Source: Pseudomonas gingeri
Lineage (GTDB): Bacteria > Pseudomonadota > Gammaproteobacteria > Pseudomonadales > Pseudomonadaceae
DNA: 64,000 nt
Reading direction: 5' to 3'
Assembly: GCF_013385425.1 (NCBI RefSeq)
Contig: NZ_JACAQA010000010.1
Coordinates: 62,001-126,000, forward strand
The notes under the pieces were generated by a model that worked only from the letters and a program-made list of their open reading frames with translations, made no database searches and was not told the DNA's origin. The position numbers and the translations under genes are program-made. Of the stretch, positions 25,708 to 34,107 are shown one piece after another (within the stretch, counting starts at the first letter, position 1; every line of letters starts with the position of its first letter).

Positions 25708-27489
25708 TCAGAAGTTCGCGCCGACGCTGAGCGCCACGAAGTCACGGTCAATCAGGGTGTTGTAGTTGCCACCGAAAAAGTCGGTGAAGCTGAGGCTCGC
25801 GGTGTAGGTGTTGCGGTAGTCGGCGTCCACACCGATGCTGACCGCCTTGGCGCCCTGGTTGAAGATGCCGTTGGGGCCGTAACCCTTGACGTCATGGGAC
25901 CAGGACAGGTTCGGCTTGAGGTTGATCCCGGCGAACACGTTGCTGTAGTCGAGGATCGCCCGGGCACGGTAGCCCCAGGAGGTGGCGGTGACGAAACCGC
26001 TGGTATCACCCTGGAAGCCGTAGGCACCGTAGACCGAGTCACGTCCGTAACGGACCTTGTCCTTGGTCTCCAGGCCGCCAACGTAGGTCATCCCCGCCTC
26101 GCCTACCAATGTCAGGCGCTCGGCGCCCAGGACCTGGTCGAAGAACTGCGTCAGGGTGCTTTGTATCTGGGTGATTTCCTTGCGGCGATAGCCGGGGTTG
26201 TCGGCGCCGGCAGCGGCTTGGAGTGGTGAAGAACCTGCAATGGATGGATTGATCAGAGCAAGTGTCAAGTCAGTGGTATTCAGTTGCACCGGTGCGTTGG
26301 GGCGATAGCTGATTTCGCCACTCCATGCGGTACCGGTAGGCAAAGTGGTGGAGAAACTGGCGCCGTAGAGACGAATGTCTTCGGGATACTCAAGGTAATA
26401 CTTTCCTTGCCCCAGCATTACGCTTGAAGCCATGGAGCCCTGGAGCGCCAGTGGGAGAAACGCCTTCATCGCATCAATGGCATTGACGGTGCCTTGACCC
26501 GCGTTGGTGGTCCCGACTGTAGGCGTACGGCTGTGGTAGTTCATGAAATACAGGCCGTACTCGGTATCAGCACCCAGCCAGCGCAAGGCCAAACCATATT
26601 GACCGCCGTCACGGGCGTCCCGATCGTCTCCCCGCTGTACAACAATACCTTCCTGAGTGACTTGGAAACCCTGCCCGAACGCTGACGCCAACGGCTGGAA
26701 CCCTGCACTCAACGGACTACCCACTGTGTAGTTGTTGTTGCAACCGTGTTGCACCACATCGTTGCCGAAGAAGGTGCCGCAGTTGTCGACGACGGTGTTT
26801 TCCCAGTTCAACTGGTAGAACCCTTCGACCGTCAGTTGGTCGGTCAGGCTCTGGGAAGCGAAGAACATATTGACCGGGATCAGGCCTTCCTTGATCTCGG
26901 CACCCGGCCGGCGGAAGGCCGAGACGTCGATGGGGTTGATGCTGTTGATCGAGTTACCGATAAAGGTACTTTCACCCCAACTGACCACCTGCTTGCCCAG
27001 GCGCACAGTGCCCGGCAGGTCGGCGATGGAGTAATTGTGATAGATGAAGGCGTCGAGGATCTGCGCGCCCGAAGAACGAGCCGCCTCATCGCGATGGTGA
27101 TCGCTGATGTCCTTGAAGTCCTGGCTTTCGTCGGCGGTCGCGAAATCGTACCAGTACTTGCCCCGGACGAAGACGCCGGTGTCACCGTACTTCAATTCCA
27201 GGTCATGAATGCCCTTGATGATCTTCGAGAAGGCTTCGCCCTTCTTGTAGTTCAAGCGTCCGTCATCACCGGTGGAGGCCTGGCCGGTACCGCCGTTGGG
27301 CACCCCCACAAGGCTCTTGTCGGCATCGCGCAGGCCCCAGCTCACGCCGGCCGACAGGGATGAGTCGAATTTGCCTTCGATTTCCCCGATATTGAACGAA
27401 ACCGCCTGCGCCTGCGCACTGACGCCCATGGCAACCGCGATGGCCAGAGCCTGCGGCGTGAAGATGGCGCGCATTGTTGTTTTTGTCAT
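25708..27489 (-). CDS. DUF1302 outer-membrane protein
   Basis: A 593-residue protein with a signal peptide ending at AQAQAVSF and the DUF1302 opening GKFDSSLSAGVSWGLRD. It is rich in alternating polar/aromatic strands, e.g. FVRGKYWYDFA and GLALRWLGADTEYGLYFMNY, and ends in the aromatic residue Phe, as outer-membrane barrels do. The start at 27489 has GGGGAAG upstream. First gene of the DUF1302-DUF1329 pair; homologues are linked to growth on lipids and esters, but the transported substrate is not known. Confidence 0.88.
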   Translation of the reverse strand: MTKTTMRAIFTPQALAIAVAMGVSAQAQAVSFNIGEIEGKFDSSLSAGVSWGLRDADKSLVGVPNGGTGQASTGDDGRLNYKKGEAFSKIIKGIHDLELKYGDTGVFVRGKYWYDFATADESQDFKDISDHHRDEAARSSGAQILDAFIYHNYSIADLPGTVRLGKQVVSWGESTFIGNSINSINPIDVSAFRRPGAEIKEGLIPVNMFFASQSLTDQLTVEGFYQLNWENTVVDNCGTFFGNDVVQHGCNNNYTVGSPLSAGFQPLASAFGQGFQVTQEGIVVQRGDDRDARDGGQYGLALRWLGADTEYGLYFMNYHSRTPTVGTTNAGQGTVNAIDAMKAFLPLALQGSMASSVMLGQGKYYLEYPEDIRLYGASFSTTLPTGTAWSGEISYRPNAPVQLNTTDLTLALINPSIAGSSPLQAAAGADNPGYRRKEITQIQSTLTQFFDQVLGAERLTLVGEAGMTYVGGLETKDKVRYGRDSVYGAYGFQGDTSGFVTATSWGYRARAILDYSNVFAGINLKPNLSWSHDVKGYGPNGIFNQGAKAVSIGVDADYRNTYTASLSFTDFFGGNYNTLIDRDFVALSVGANF

Positions 27490-27699
27490 GCGTCTTCCCC
27501 GGTGTGTGACAGAAGGCTTCACCCTACTCACCACCAACGGGAGCGATAAGCGCACCAAGGAGGTATTCGTGCTGTACCTCGAAAGGATGAACGAGTGCCT
27601 GCGGCGCGCTTTGCAGCGCGCCATCGAACCTGTGGATAACGCGTCATAGCGCATATGGATGGAGGGCAGCCGGGACGGCTCCGGGTGTAGTGACTTGCG
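27490..27699. other. Upstream region of the DUF1302 gene
   Basis: Holds the DUF1302 promoter on the minus strand. A GC-rich hairpin (AGCCG-GGA-CGGCT) lies near 27668-27680. No supported gene. Confidence 0.35.
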
Positions 27700-27860
27700 C
27701 AGACGACTGTTACTCCAACGGTAACAGTGATTGTCGCAAAGCAGGCTGTTTCAACGAAACCGAACGCCTTATTATGATCGTCATCTACTCTTTACTGACG
27801 TTGATTTACTCCTTGATCGAACGTCTTCCCTTGGCCACTGCGTTTGCAGTGGCTTTTTTT
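27700..27860 (+). ncRNA. Candidate small RNA ending in a strong terminator
   Basis: A stem CTGTTAC (27707-27713) / GTAACAG (27721-27727), with further pairing of CGAC and GTCG outside, is followed 100 bp later by a perfect terminator. No convincing open reading frame with a ribosome site spans the stretch, and the nearest gene upstream is on the other strand. A short stand-alone transcript is the simplest reading. No -35/-10 could be assigned. Confidence 0.4.
27834..27860 (+). terminator. Rho-independent terminator
   Basis: GCCACTGC pairs with GCAGTGGC around GTTT, followed by seven T residues. Perfect 8-bp stem. There is no gene on this strand upstream, so it marks an unannotated transcript. 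Confidence 0.85.
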
Positions 27861-28028
27861 ATGCCCGCGTCATTCAAGGTCACGACAGGCTTTCAGGACC
27901 GCTGAAACTTCAAAAGCAACCAGGGACCCTTCTTACAACCTGGAAAGACCCCGACCGCTATCCCGGCTCAACACCACGACTCACCCTGTTCCACTCAACA
28001 ACATCACGGGATAGGGAAGGAGTCGCTT

Positions 28029-28814
28029 ATGAAATCGATCAATTACAACACCTATCGCAGCACCCGGGGTTTCAACGACAGGGTTCGCTTTCTGGTGCTG
28101 CATTACACCGCCATCGACTTCGCCAGCTCGGTCAAGGCCCTCACCGGCGCCCAGGTCAGCAGCCATTACCTGGTGCCCGATGTCACCGACCCGAGCTATC
28201 TCCAGGCCGGTTTCAAGGAGCAGGAAATCTTCAATCTGGTCGACGAAGACAAGCGCGCCTGGCATGCCGGTGCCAGTGCCTGGGCCGGCAGAACGCAGCT
28301 CAACGACACTTCGATCGGCATCGAGATCGTCAACCTGGCTTCAGACAGCGGGGGGCAGTTTCATTTTCCGCCCTATGAGCCCCGGCAGATCGAGGCGCTC
28401 AAGCGGTTGTCGCTGAATATCCTCGCCCGTTATCCCGAGATCACGCCCACCCAGGTGGTCGGACATTCGGATATCGCCTGGAGCCGCAAGAGTGATCCGG
28501 GAGCCGCCTTTCCCTGGCACGATCTGTACCTGTCGGGCATCGGCGCCTGGTTTGACGAAAGCACCCGCGACCGCTACCTGCAGCACTATCTGCGCGCGGG
28601 CCTGCCCCCTCAGAAAACAACCTTGGAGCGGTTCAAGAAGTACGGGTATGACGTGACGGGAGCCGACACGCAAACGGGATTCAACCAACTGGTCAGGGCC
28701 TTCCAGTTGCATTTCCGAGCGGAGAATTACGATGGGGTGCTGGATGCCGAGACCGCGGCCATCCTCGCGGCACTGGTGGAGAAGTACTTCCCGGGGGCAA
28801 TACAGGCCAACTGA
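28029..28814 (+). CDS. N-acetylmuramoyl-L-alanine amidase, AmpDh3-like
   Basis: A 261-residue zinc amidase that removes stem peptides from muropeptides or peptidoglycan. The zinc ligands H25 (VLHYTA), H146 (GHSDIA) and D156 (KSDPG) and the catalytic E99/K154 are all present. A C-terminal peptidoglycan-binding helical domain starts near residue 200 (LERFKKYGYDV). Layout, length and missing signal peptide match P. aeruginosa AmpDh3, which is delivered outside by a type VI secretion system. No secretion or immunity gene is adjacent here, so the route is open. Confidence 0.88.
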   Translation: MKSINYNTYRSTRGFNDRVRFLVLHYTAIDFASSVKALTGAQVSSHYLVPDVTDPSYLQAGFKEQEIFNLVDEDKRAWHAGASAWAGRTQLNDTSIGIEIVNLASDSGGQFHFPPYEPRQIEALKRLSLNILARYPEITPTQVVGHSDIAWSRKSDPGAAFPWHDLYLSGIGAWFDESTRDRYLQHYLRAGLPPQKTTLERFKKYGYDVTGADTQTGFNQLVRAFQLHFRAENYDGVLDAETAAILAALVEKYFPGAIQAN

Positions 28815-28860
28815 GGCAAAACCGGTGCAGGGCTTGGCCCTGTCCGGTTATTACCCCCCC

Positions 28861-28945
28861 TGTAGGAGCCGGCTTGCCGGCGATGAGGACTTTGAGCCTT
28901 GTATCGCCCTCGCGGCCGCTATCGCCGGCAGGCCAGCTCCTACAG
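28861..28945. repeat. REPIN (REP doublet)
   Basis: TGTAGGAGCCGGCTTGCCGG at the left and the inverse of the same core, ending GCTCCTACA, at the right, around a short spacer. Typical P. fluorescens-group REP pair; it separates convergent genes. Confidence 0.85.
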
Positions 28946-28974
28946 ATGCTGCGTTGTGTCAGGCAGCCCTGTTT

Positions 28975-29886
28975 TCAGGCCATGTATTTCTGCAGATTCG
29001 CCATCATTTCCCGCAGGGCTTCAGGCGTGTCCTTCGGGTGCACGGCACCGTCGAAATCGCAGATCTGCTTCCAGCTGGCCGCCACGTCTTCCACGGAAAA
29101 ACCATTGTGCGGATCGAAGCCGGCACCCAGGCTGCGCTCCCAGCGGGTCTTGCCGATCCAGCCGCCACCGACTTCGAACAGGCCGGATGTTTCATCGCAC
29201 TGCTCACTGCCGAGGAATACCACCAGCGGACTGATCAGCTCCGGCTTGAGCAGCTCGAAGACCTGCGGCGGAATAAGGCCTTCGGTCATGCGCGTGCCAC
29301 CCGTCGGGGCAATGGCGTTGACCAGGATATTGTTCTTGCGCCCCTCGATGGCCAGGGTCCGGGTCAGGCCATACAGGCCAAGCTTGGCCATGCCATAGTT
29401 GGACTGGCCGAAATTGCCGTAGATACCGGAAGTCGATGCGGTGAAGATCACCCGGCCATAGTTTTGCTCACGCATATGCGGCCAGGCAGCGTGGGTAACT
29501 TTGTAGGCACCTTCGACATGCACCCGGTAAACCAGGTCCCAGTCGGCATCCTCCATTTTCAGGAAGGTCTTGTCCCGCAGGATGCCGGCGTTGTTCACCA
29601 CCACATCGATACGACCAAAGGCATCCAGGGCGTTCTGCACGATCTTGTCGCCATCGGTGACCGAGTCATGGTTGGCCACTGCGGTACCGCCGGCCTCGCG
29701 AATCTCCGCCACCACCTTGTCCGCCGCCGAGGCATTGGCGCCTTCGCCGTGGGCCGAGCCGCCGAGGTCGTTGACCACCACTTTGGCCCCATGGCGGGCG
29801 AACAGCAGTGCATGGGCACGTCCCAGGCCGCCGCCAGCGCCAGTGACGATCACCACTTTATCTTCGAAGCGCACAGACTCACTCAT
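28975..29886 (-). CDS. SDR family oxidoreductase (hydroxyacyl-CoA dehydrogenase type)
   Basis: A 303-residue short-chain dehydrogenase. The NAD-binding TGAGGGLGRAHA motif is at the start, NNAG follows, and the catalytic Ser-Tyr-Lys is in STSGIYGNFGQSNYGMAK. Sequence such as KVVVNDLGGSAHGEG and the C-terminal extension (SLGAGFDPHNGFSVEDVAASW) resemble the (3R)-hydroxyacyl-CoA dehydrogenase domain of multifunctional beta-oxidation enzymes. It may act on long-chain hydroxyacyl-CoA. Synteny resembles P. aeruginosa PA3427. Confidence 0.86.
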   Translation of the reverse strand: MSESVRFEDKVVIVTGAGGGLGRAHALLFARHGAKVVVNDLGGSAHGEGANASAADKVVAEIREAGGTAVANHDSVTDGDKIVQNALDAFGRIDVVVNNAGILRDKTFLKMEDADWDLVYRVHVEGAYKVTHAAWPHMREQNYGRVIFTASTSGIYGNFGQSNYGMAKLGLYGLTRTLAIEGRKNNILVNAIAPTGGTRMTEGLIPPQVFELLKPELISPLVVFLGSEQCDETSGLFEVGGGWIGKTRWERSLGAGFDPHNGFSVEDVAASWKQICDFDGAVHPKDTPEALREMMANLQKYMA

Positions 29887-30047
29887 ACAGGACTCCAGCC
29901 AGGGCCGATGGAAATAGACGCCGAGTGTCTGACACCCGGCCTTTGGTCACAATAAAGTCGGCCAGGGCTGAATGGTACGCGATAAGGCAGAGGGATAGTC
30001 CGGCCCTGGCCGCGACTGTCCCTGTTGACGCACGCCGAGCAGCGGCC

Positions 30048-30830
30048 TCAGAGCCGGAACCCGGAGTCCTCTTTGTCCAGCTTGCGCAGCAGCGCCGGCC
30101 AGGCCAGCGCCCCACCCATGCCCTGGGCGCTACGGGTGACCGCGGCGACCATGGCCTTGGCTCCGGCGAGTATCTGCGGCTCGATGACGATCAGCGGCGC
30201 GGCGCCATTTTGCGCCAGCACCTGGATATCGCAGGCGCGCTGGAAGGTGAACATCATCAGGAAGGTGTCGGCGATGGTCGAGCCACAGGTGAGCAGGCCG
30301 TGGTTGTGCAGCATCAGAAAGTTGTTTTCGCCGAGATCGGCCTGCAACCGCGCTTTCTCCTCATGGTTGAGGGCCACCCCTTCGTAGGCGTGATAGGCCA
30401 GGCTCGACAGCACGAACAGCGATTGCTGGCTGATGGGCAACACGCCCTGCTGCTGTGCCGAAACCGCGACACCGGCGGCGGTGTGGGTGTGCAGCACGCA
30501 GGTCACATCGTGCCGCACCTCATGGATAGCGCTGTGGATGGTGTAGCCGGCCGGGTTGATCTCGTAGGGGCTGTCCAACAGCTTGTTGCCGGCCTGGTCG
30601 ATCTTGACCAGGCTCGACGCGGTGATCTCGTGGAACATCAGCCCATAAGGGTTGATCAGGAAATCCTCGGTACCCGGCACCTTGGCCGAGATATGGGTGA
30701 AGATCAGGTCGTCCCAGCCGTGCATCGCCACCAGGCGATAACAGGCCGCCAGGTCCACGCGGGTCTGCCATTCGGCGGCGCTGACCTGGCTCTTCACATC
30801 GGGTGCGGCGGTAACAGGGGCTGCGTTCAC
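30048..30830 (-). CDS. Class II aldolase/adducin family protein
   Basis: A 260-residue metal-dependent aldolase/adducin-family protein. Zn-ligand histidines are in VLHTHTAAG (two) and in the LHNHGLLTCG motif. The opening WDDLIFTHISAKVPG and NPYGLMFHEITASSL are standard for the family. It lies next to cidAB as in P. aeruginosa (PA3430-like). The substrate is not known; many members are epimerases or aldolases for sugar phosphates. Confidence 0.86.
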   Translation of the reverse strand: MNAAPVTAAPDVKSQVSAAEWQTRVDLAACYRLVAMHGWDDLIFTHISAKVPGTEDFLINPYGLMFHEITASSLVKIDQAGNKLLDSPYEINPAGYTIHSAIHEVRHDVTCVLHTHTAAGVAVSAQQQGVLPISQQSLFVLSSLAYHAYEGVALNHEEKARLQADLGENNFLMLHNHGLLTCGSTIADTFLMMFTFQRACDIQVLAQNGAAPLIVIEPQILAGAKAMVAAVTRSAQGMGGALAWPALLRKLDKEDSGFRL

Positions 30831-30947
30831 GGCACTGACCTCGGGGTTTGCGGTTTTTATTCTAGTACCGACCAGTCTAGAACAGCCGGTTACCCCGACG
30901 GAGTCGCATTGCCAGCCAGCTTGATGACTCAGCGGGTCAGCGAGCCA

Positions 30948-31634
30948 TCAGATCACTGCCGCCAACAGCGGTGCGGCAAACAGGTTCAGCAAACCGGTCA
31001 ACACCATCACCAGGCCCGCCACCGAGCCCTCTTCGCCACCGACTTCACGGGCGCGACTGACCCCGGCACCGTGGGCCCCCACACCGAACAACGCACCGCG
31101 GGCCAGACTGCTGCGCAACGGCAACCACTTGAGCAGCAGCCCGCCGAGCAATGCCCCGAACACCCCGGTGACCATCACGAACACCGCAGTCAGTTCCGGC
31201 ACGCCGCCGAGGTCCTGCGCCAGCGGCATGGCAAAGGGCGTGGTGATCGAGCGCGGCACCAGCGACAGGGCCAGGCTGTTATCCAGCGACAGCGCCCTGG
31301 CCAATCCGTAGGAAGTGCCGATGGACGCCGCGCTCCCGGCGAGCATCCCCAGCAGCAACGCCGGGCCATGGCGCATCAACATCTGCCGCTGCTGCCAGAT
31401 CGGCACCGCGAAGGCCACGGTGACCGGCCCGAGGATCAGCATCAGCCAGTGGGTATCGCGCGAATATTCGGCGTACGCCGTGTGCAGCGGCAGCGCCACC
31501 GCCAGCAGCACGAACGGCACCAGGATCAGCGGCGACAGCAGATAGCGACCCGTGCGCCCGTACACCCAGCGGCTGAACACATAGGCCGCCAGGGTCAGGC
31601 CCAGCCAGAACAGCGACATCCATTCAAGCTTCAC
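30948..31634 (-). CDS. CidB/LrgB family membrane protein
   Basis: A 228-residue inner-membrane protein with about seven hydrophobic segments. The family motif is clear: LILGPVTVAFAVPIWQQ, SLVPRSITTPFAM and LFGVGAHGAGVSRARE. LrgB/CidB proteins work with a LrgA/CidA holin-like partner in cell lysis control or metabolite export. The GTG at 31634, with GGAG ahead, overlaps the end of the cidA-like gene by 11 bp; an ATG at 31619 lacks a ribosome site. Confidence 0.88.
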   Translation of the reverse strand: MKLEWMSLFWLGLTLAAYVFSRWVYGRTGRYLLSPLILVPFVLLAVALPLHTAYAEYSRDTHWLMLILGPVTVAFAVPIWQQRQMLMRHGPALLLGMLAGSAASIGTSYGLARALSLDNSLALSLVPRSITTPFAMPLAQDLGGVPELTAVFVMVTGVFGALLGGLLLKWLPLRSSLARGALFGVGAHGAGVSRAREVGGEEGSVAGLVMVLTGLLNLFAAPLLAAVI

Positions 31635-32010
31635 GGCGGGTGCTCCAGCGGCAGACAAACTCGACGGTAAAGGCCGTCGCCAGCATCACCGCCAGGGTAC
31701 TGACGCCGATCACCAGCAGGATCCGCCAGCCGTCCTGACGGACCATGGCGCCGTAGTCCAGCAGGCTCATCACCGCCGGGATAAAGAACAGCAACATCTC
31801 CGCCATCAGCAGCCCGGCCCCCAGTTGCAGGGTGGCGGGCTTGACCCGGCCGGTGGCGAAGGCCAGCAACAGCAGCGCCAGGCCGATCACCCCGCCGGGA
31901 ATCGGCCAGTGGCTCCAGACGGCGAACAGCGTGCCCAGCTGATAGAGCCCCAGCAACACGGCCAGTTCGGCGAGCAAGCGGCAGGATTTTTTCAGCAACA
32001 GACGGTTCAT
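31624..32010 (-). CDS. CidA/LrgA family holin-like protein
   Basis: A 128-residue membrane protein with four hydrophobic segments. The LrgA motif WPIPGGVIGLALLLLAF and the segment MAEMLLFFIPAVMSLLDYG are present. It precedes and overlaps the cidB-like gene. A LysR regulator gene diverges 97 bp away, as in the cid locus. GAGAGGA lies 8 bases upstream of the start. Confidence 0.88.
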   Translation of the reverse strand: MNRLLLKKSCRLLAELAVLLGLYQLGTLFAVWSHWPIPGGVIGLALLLLAFATGRVKPATLQLGAGLLMAEMLLFFIPAVMSLLDYGAMVRQDGWRILLVIGVSTLAVMLATAFTVEFVCRWSTRREA

Positions 32011-32107
32011 CGGATTCAGTCCTCTCAGGAAGCCGATTTTAAAGTTGTCACTGTCATCCCAAAAGCGAATTGTTAGACTGGCAGCCATTCCACTTTGGAA
32101 TCAGGCC

Positions 32108-33004
32108 ATGGAATTCAAGCAACTGCGCAGCTTTATCGAGGTGGTCCGCCAAGGCGGTTTCACCCAGGCGGCGAAAACCCTGCACATCAGCCAGTCGGCG
32201 GTGAGCAAGCAGGTCGCCCAGCTCGAGCACGACCTCGGTACGCCGTTGCTCGACCGCCACGGCTCGCGGGTCCTGCTGACGGCGGCGGGCGGCGTGGTCA
32301 TGCAACGGGCCGAAGCCATGTTGCGCCTGCGCAACGAGTTGCTCAGCGAACTGGATGACCTGAGCCACCTGGCCCGCGGTGAACTGCGCCTGGGTTTGCC
32401 GCAACTGGGCGGCGAGGCCCTGTTCGCCAGCCTCTTCGCCGAGTACCGACGGCGCTACCCCAATATCAGCATTCACCTGCTTGAAGGCGGTAGCCTGACG
32501 ATCGAGCCGGCGGTGCTGAGCGGCGAGCTGGAACTGGGGGCGGGCCTCAAGCCGAGCGATCCGGCACTCGACTACCAGCCGTTTTGCGATGAGCCCCTGG
32601 ATGTGTTGCTGGCGACCGATCATCCGCTGGCCGAGGAAGGCTCCATCCGCCTGGAACAATTGGCCGATACGCCGTTTCTGCTGTACCAGCGCAGCTTCGT
32701 ACTCAACCACCGGTTGATGGAGGCCTGCCGGCAAGCCGGGTTCACCCCCAAGGAGAGCGGGCGCAGCGGCCAGGCGGACTTTCTCGCCGCACTGGTGGCC
32801 GCCGGGCAAGGCGTGGCGTTGTTGCCCAGCGTGGTCGCGCGTTCGCTGATACGGCCCGGGGTGGTGCGCCTGACCTTGAGCTCACCCACCGACCTGCGCT
32901 GGGACATCGCCTTTGTCTGGCGGCGCGGCGCCTACCTGTCCAAGGCCGCCCAGGCCTGGCTGGCGCTGGCGCGCGAGCGACCCAGCCTCAGCGCAACGCG
33001 CTGA
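32108..33004 (+). CDS. LysR family regulator next to cidAB
   Basis: A 298-residue LysR-type regulator. The winged helix is MEFKQLRSFIEVVRQGGFTQ with SQSAVSKQVAQLEHDLG, and an effector-binding domain follows (LGLPQLGGEALFASLF, then TDHPLAEEG). It diverges from the cidAB-like genes and is likely their regulator, as CidR is. Its last 17 bases overlap the flavodoxin gene tail to tail. Confidence 0.89.
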   Translation: MEFKQLRSFIEVVRQGGFTQAAKTLHISQSAVSKQVAQLEHDLGTPLLDRHGSRVLLTAAGGVVMQRAEAMLRLRNELLSELDDLSHLARGELRLGLPQLGGEALFASLFAEYRRRYPNISIHLLEGGSLTIEPAVLSGELELGAGLKPSDPALDYQPFCDEPLDVLLATDHPLAEEGSIRLEQLADTPFLLYQRSFVLNHRLMEACRQAGFTPKESGRSGQADFLAALVAAGQGVALLPSVVARSLIRPGVVRLTLSSPTDLRWDIAFVWRRGAYLSKAAQAWLALARERPSLSATR

Positions 33005-33440
33005 TAAATTCGGCCAGCCAGGGCTCGGCGTCGGTTTCCGGGGTGACGCTTTCGCTGGCATCCAGGCGCAGCATGTCCTTCACCTCGCGCACGCCCAGCT
33101 CGGCAAACAGCTCGCGCATTTGCTCGCCGCCGCCGCAGAAGGTGTCGCCGTAGCTGGAATCACCGAGGCCGATCACTCCGCCCGGCAAGCCGCGCCACGC
33201 CGCCGGTAGCTGGTCGCGGATGGCGTTGTACAAAGGTTGGAGATTGTCCGGCAACTCCCCCATGCCGGTGGTGGCGGTCACGGCCAGGAAGGCCTGCGGG
33301 GCAAAGGCCTGAACATCGGCGAGGGTCGCCCGCGGGTTGTGCCAGGCCTCGAAACCGGCCTCGCGAAGGATTTTTTCAGCGTGGCGGGCAACTTCTTCGG
33401 CAGTGCCGTAGACCGAGCCGGAAAGGATGGCGACTTTCAT
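32988..33440 (-). CDS. Flavodoxin domain protein (MioC-like)
   Basis: A 150-residue flavodoxin-like electron carrier that binds FMN. The phosphate loop is SGSVYGTAEEVA at residues 8-19; further FMN contacts are in VTATTGMGELP and GLGDSSYGDTFCGGG. The ATG at 33440 is preceded by an in-frame TTG. It corresponds to the P. aeruginosa PA3435-type gene that lies near the folM-folE-folX block. Confidence 0.9.
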   Translation of the reverse strand: MKVAILSGSVYGTAEEVARHAEKILREAGFEAWHNPRATLADVQAFAPQAFLAVTATTGMGELPDNLQPLYNAIRDQLPAAWRGLPGGVIGLGDSSYGDTFCGGGEQMRELFAELGVREVKDMLRLDASESVTPETDAEPWLAEFISALR

Positions 33441-33598
33441 CAATCTGATCCTGATGCTTGATAAAAAACCCAGGATACCAGCAGATGAGAGACTTTCTCA
33501 CAAAACCCGCCCCTCGCCGCTCGCAAATGGGATGGATTATTCAGGACGATGTCTTAAACTTTGCCGGACATGTCGATGGATTGCGCGGGCGTTGAACA

Positions 33599-34063
33599 AT
33601 GATAAATCCCAAACTGCTGCAAATGGTGATTGACGCGTCGAACGACGGCATCGTGGTGTCCGAACAGGAAGGCGAAGACCATATCCTGATCTATGCCAAT
33701 CCGGCGTTCGAACGCCTGACCGGTTACACCAACGAAGAAATTCTCTATCAGGACTGTCGCTTCCTGCAGTCGGGCGACCGCGACCAGCCGGCGCTGGAAC
33801 TGATCCGCGAAGCCCTGCACACCCGCAAGCCGTGCCGGCAGATCCTGCGTAACTACCGCAAGGACGGCAGCCATTTCTGGAACGAGCTGTCGCTGTCCCC
33901 GGTGTTCAACGAAAGCGACCAACTGACCTACTTCGTCGGCGTGCAAAAAGACGTGACGGTGCAGGTCAAGGCGCAGCAGCGGGTGGCCCAGCTGGAAGCG
34001 CAACTGGCCGAGGTCCAGGCGCAACTGGCGGCGCTCAAGGCGGCAGGCACAAACCAGCCATGA
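33599..34063 (+). CDS. Short LOV-domain photoreceptor
   Basis: A 154-residue protein made of a single LOV (PAS) domain. The flavin-binding motif reads DCRFLQ with the photoactive cysteine C53, and the following ALHTRKPCRQILRNYRKDGSHFWNE is conserved in LOV proteins. The C-terminal helix (VAQLEAQLAEVQAQLAALK) is a coiled coil used for dimerisation, with no output domain. Homologues in P. putida sense blue light and act on LitR-type MerR regulators; such a regulator gene is adjacent. Confidence 0.92.
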   Translation: MINPKLLQMVIDASNDGIVVSEQEGEDHILIYANPAFERLTGYTNEEILYQDCRFLQSGDRDQPALELIREALHTRKPCRQILRNYRKDGSHFWNELSLSPVFNESDQLTYFVGVQKDVTVQVKAQQRVAQLEAQLAEVQAQLAALKAAGTNQP

Positions 34064-34107
34064 CCGATCAGCGCGGCCGGCCGGTGCAGGAGACGCCTGA
34101 GCGGCGA

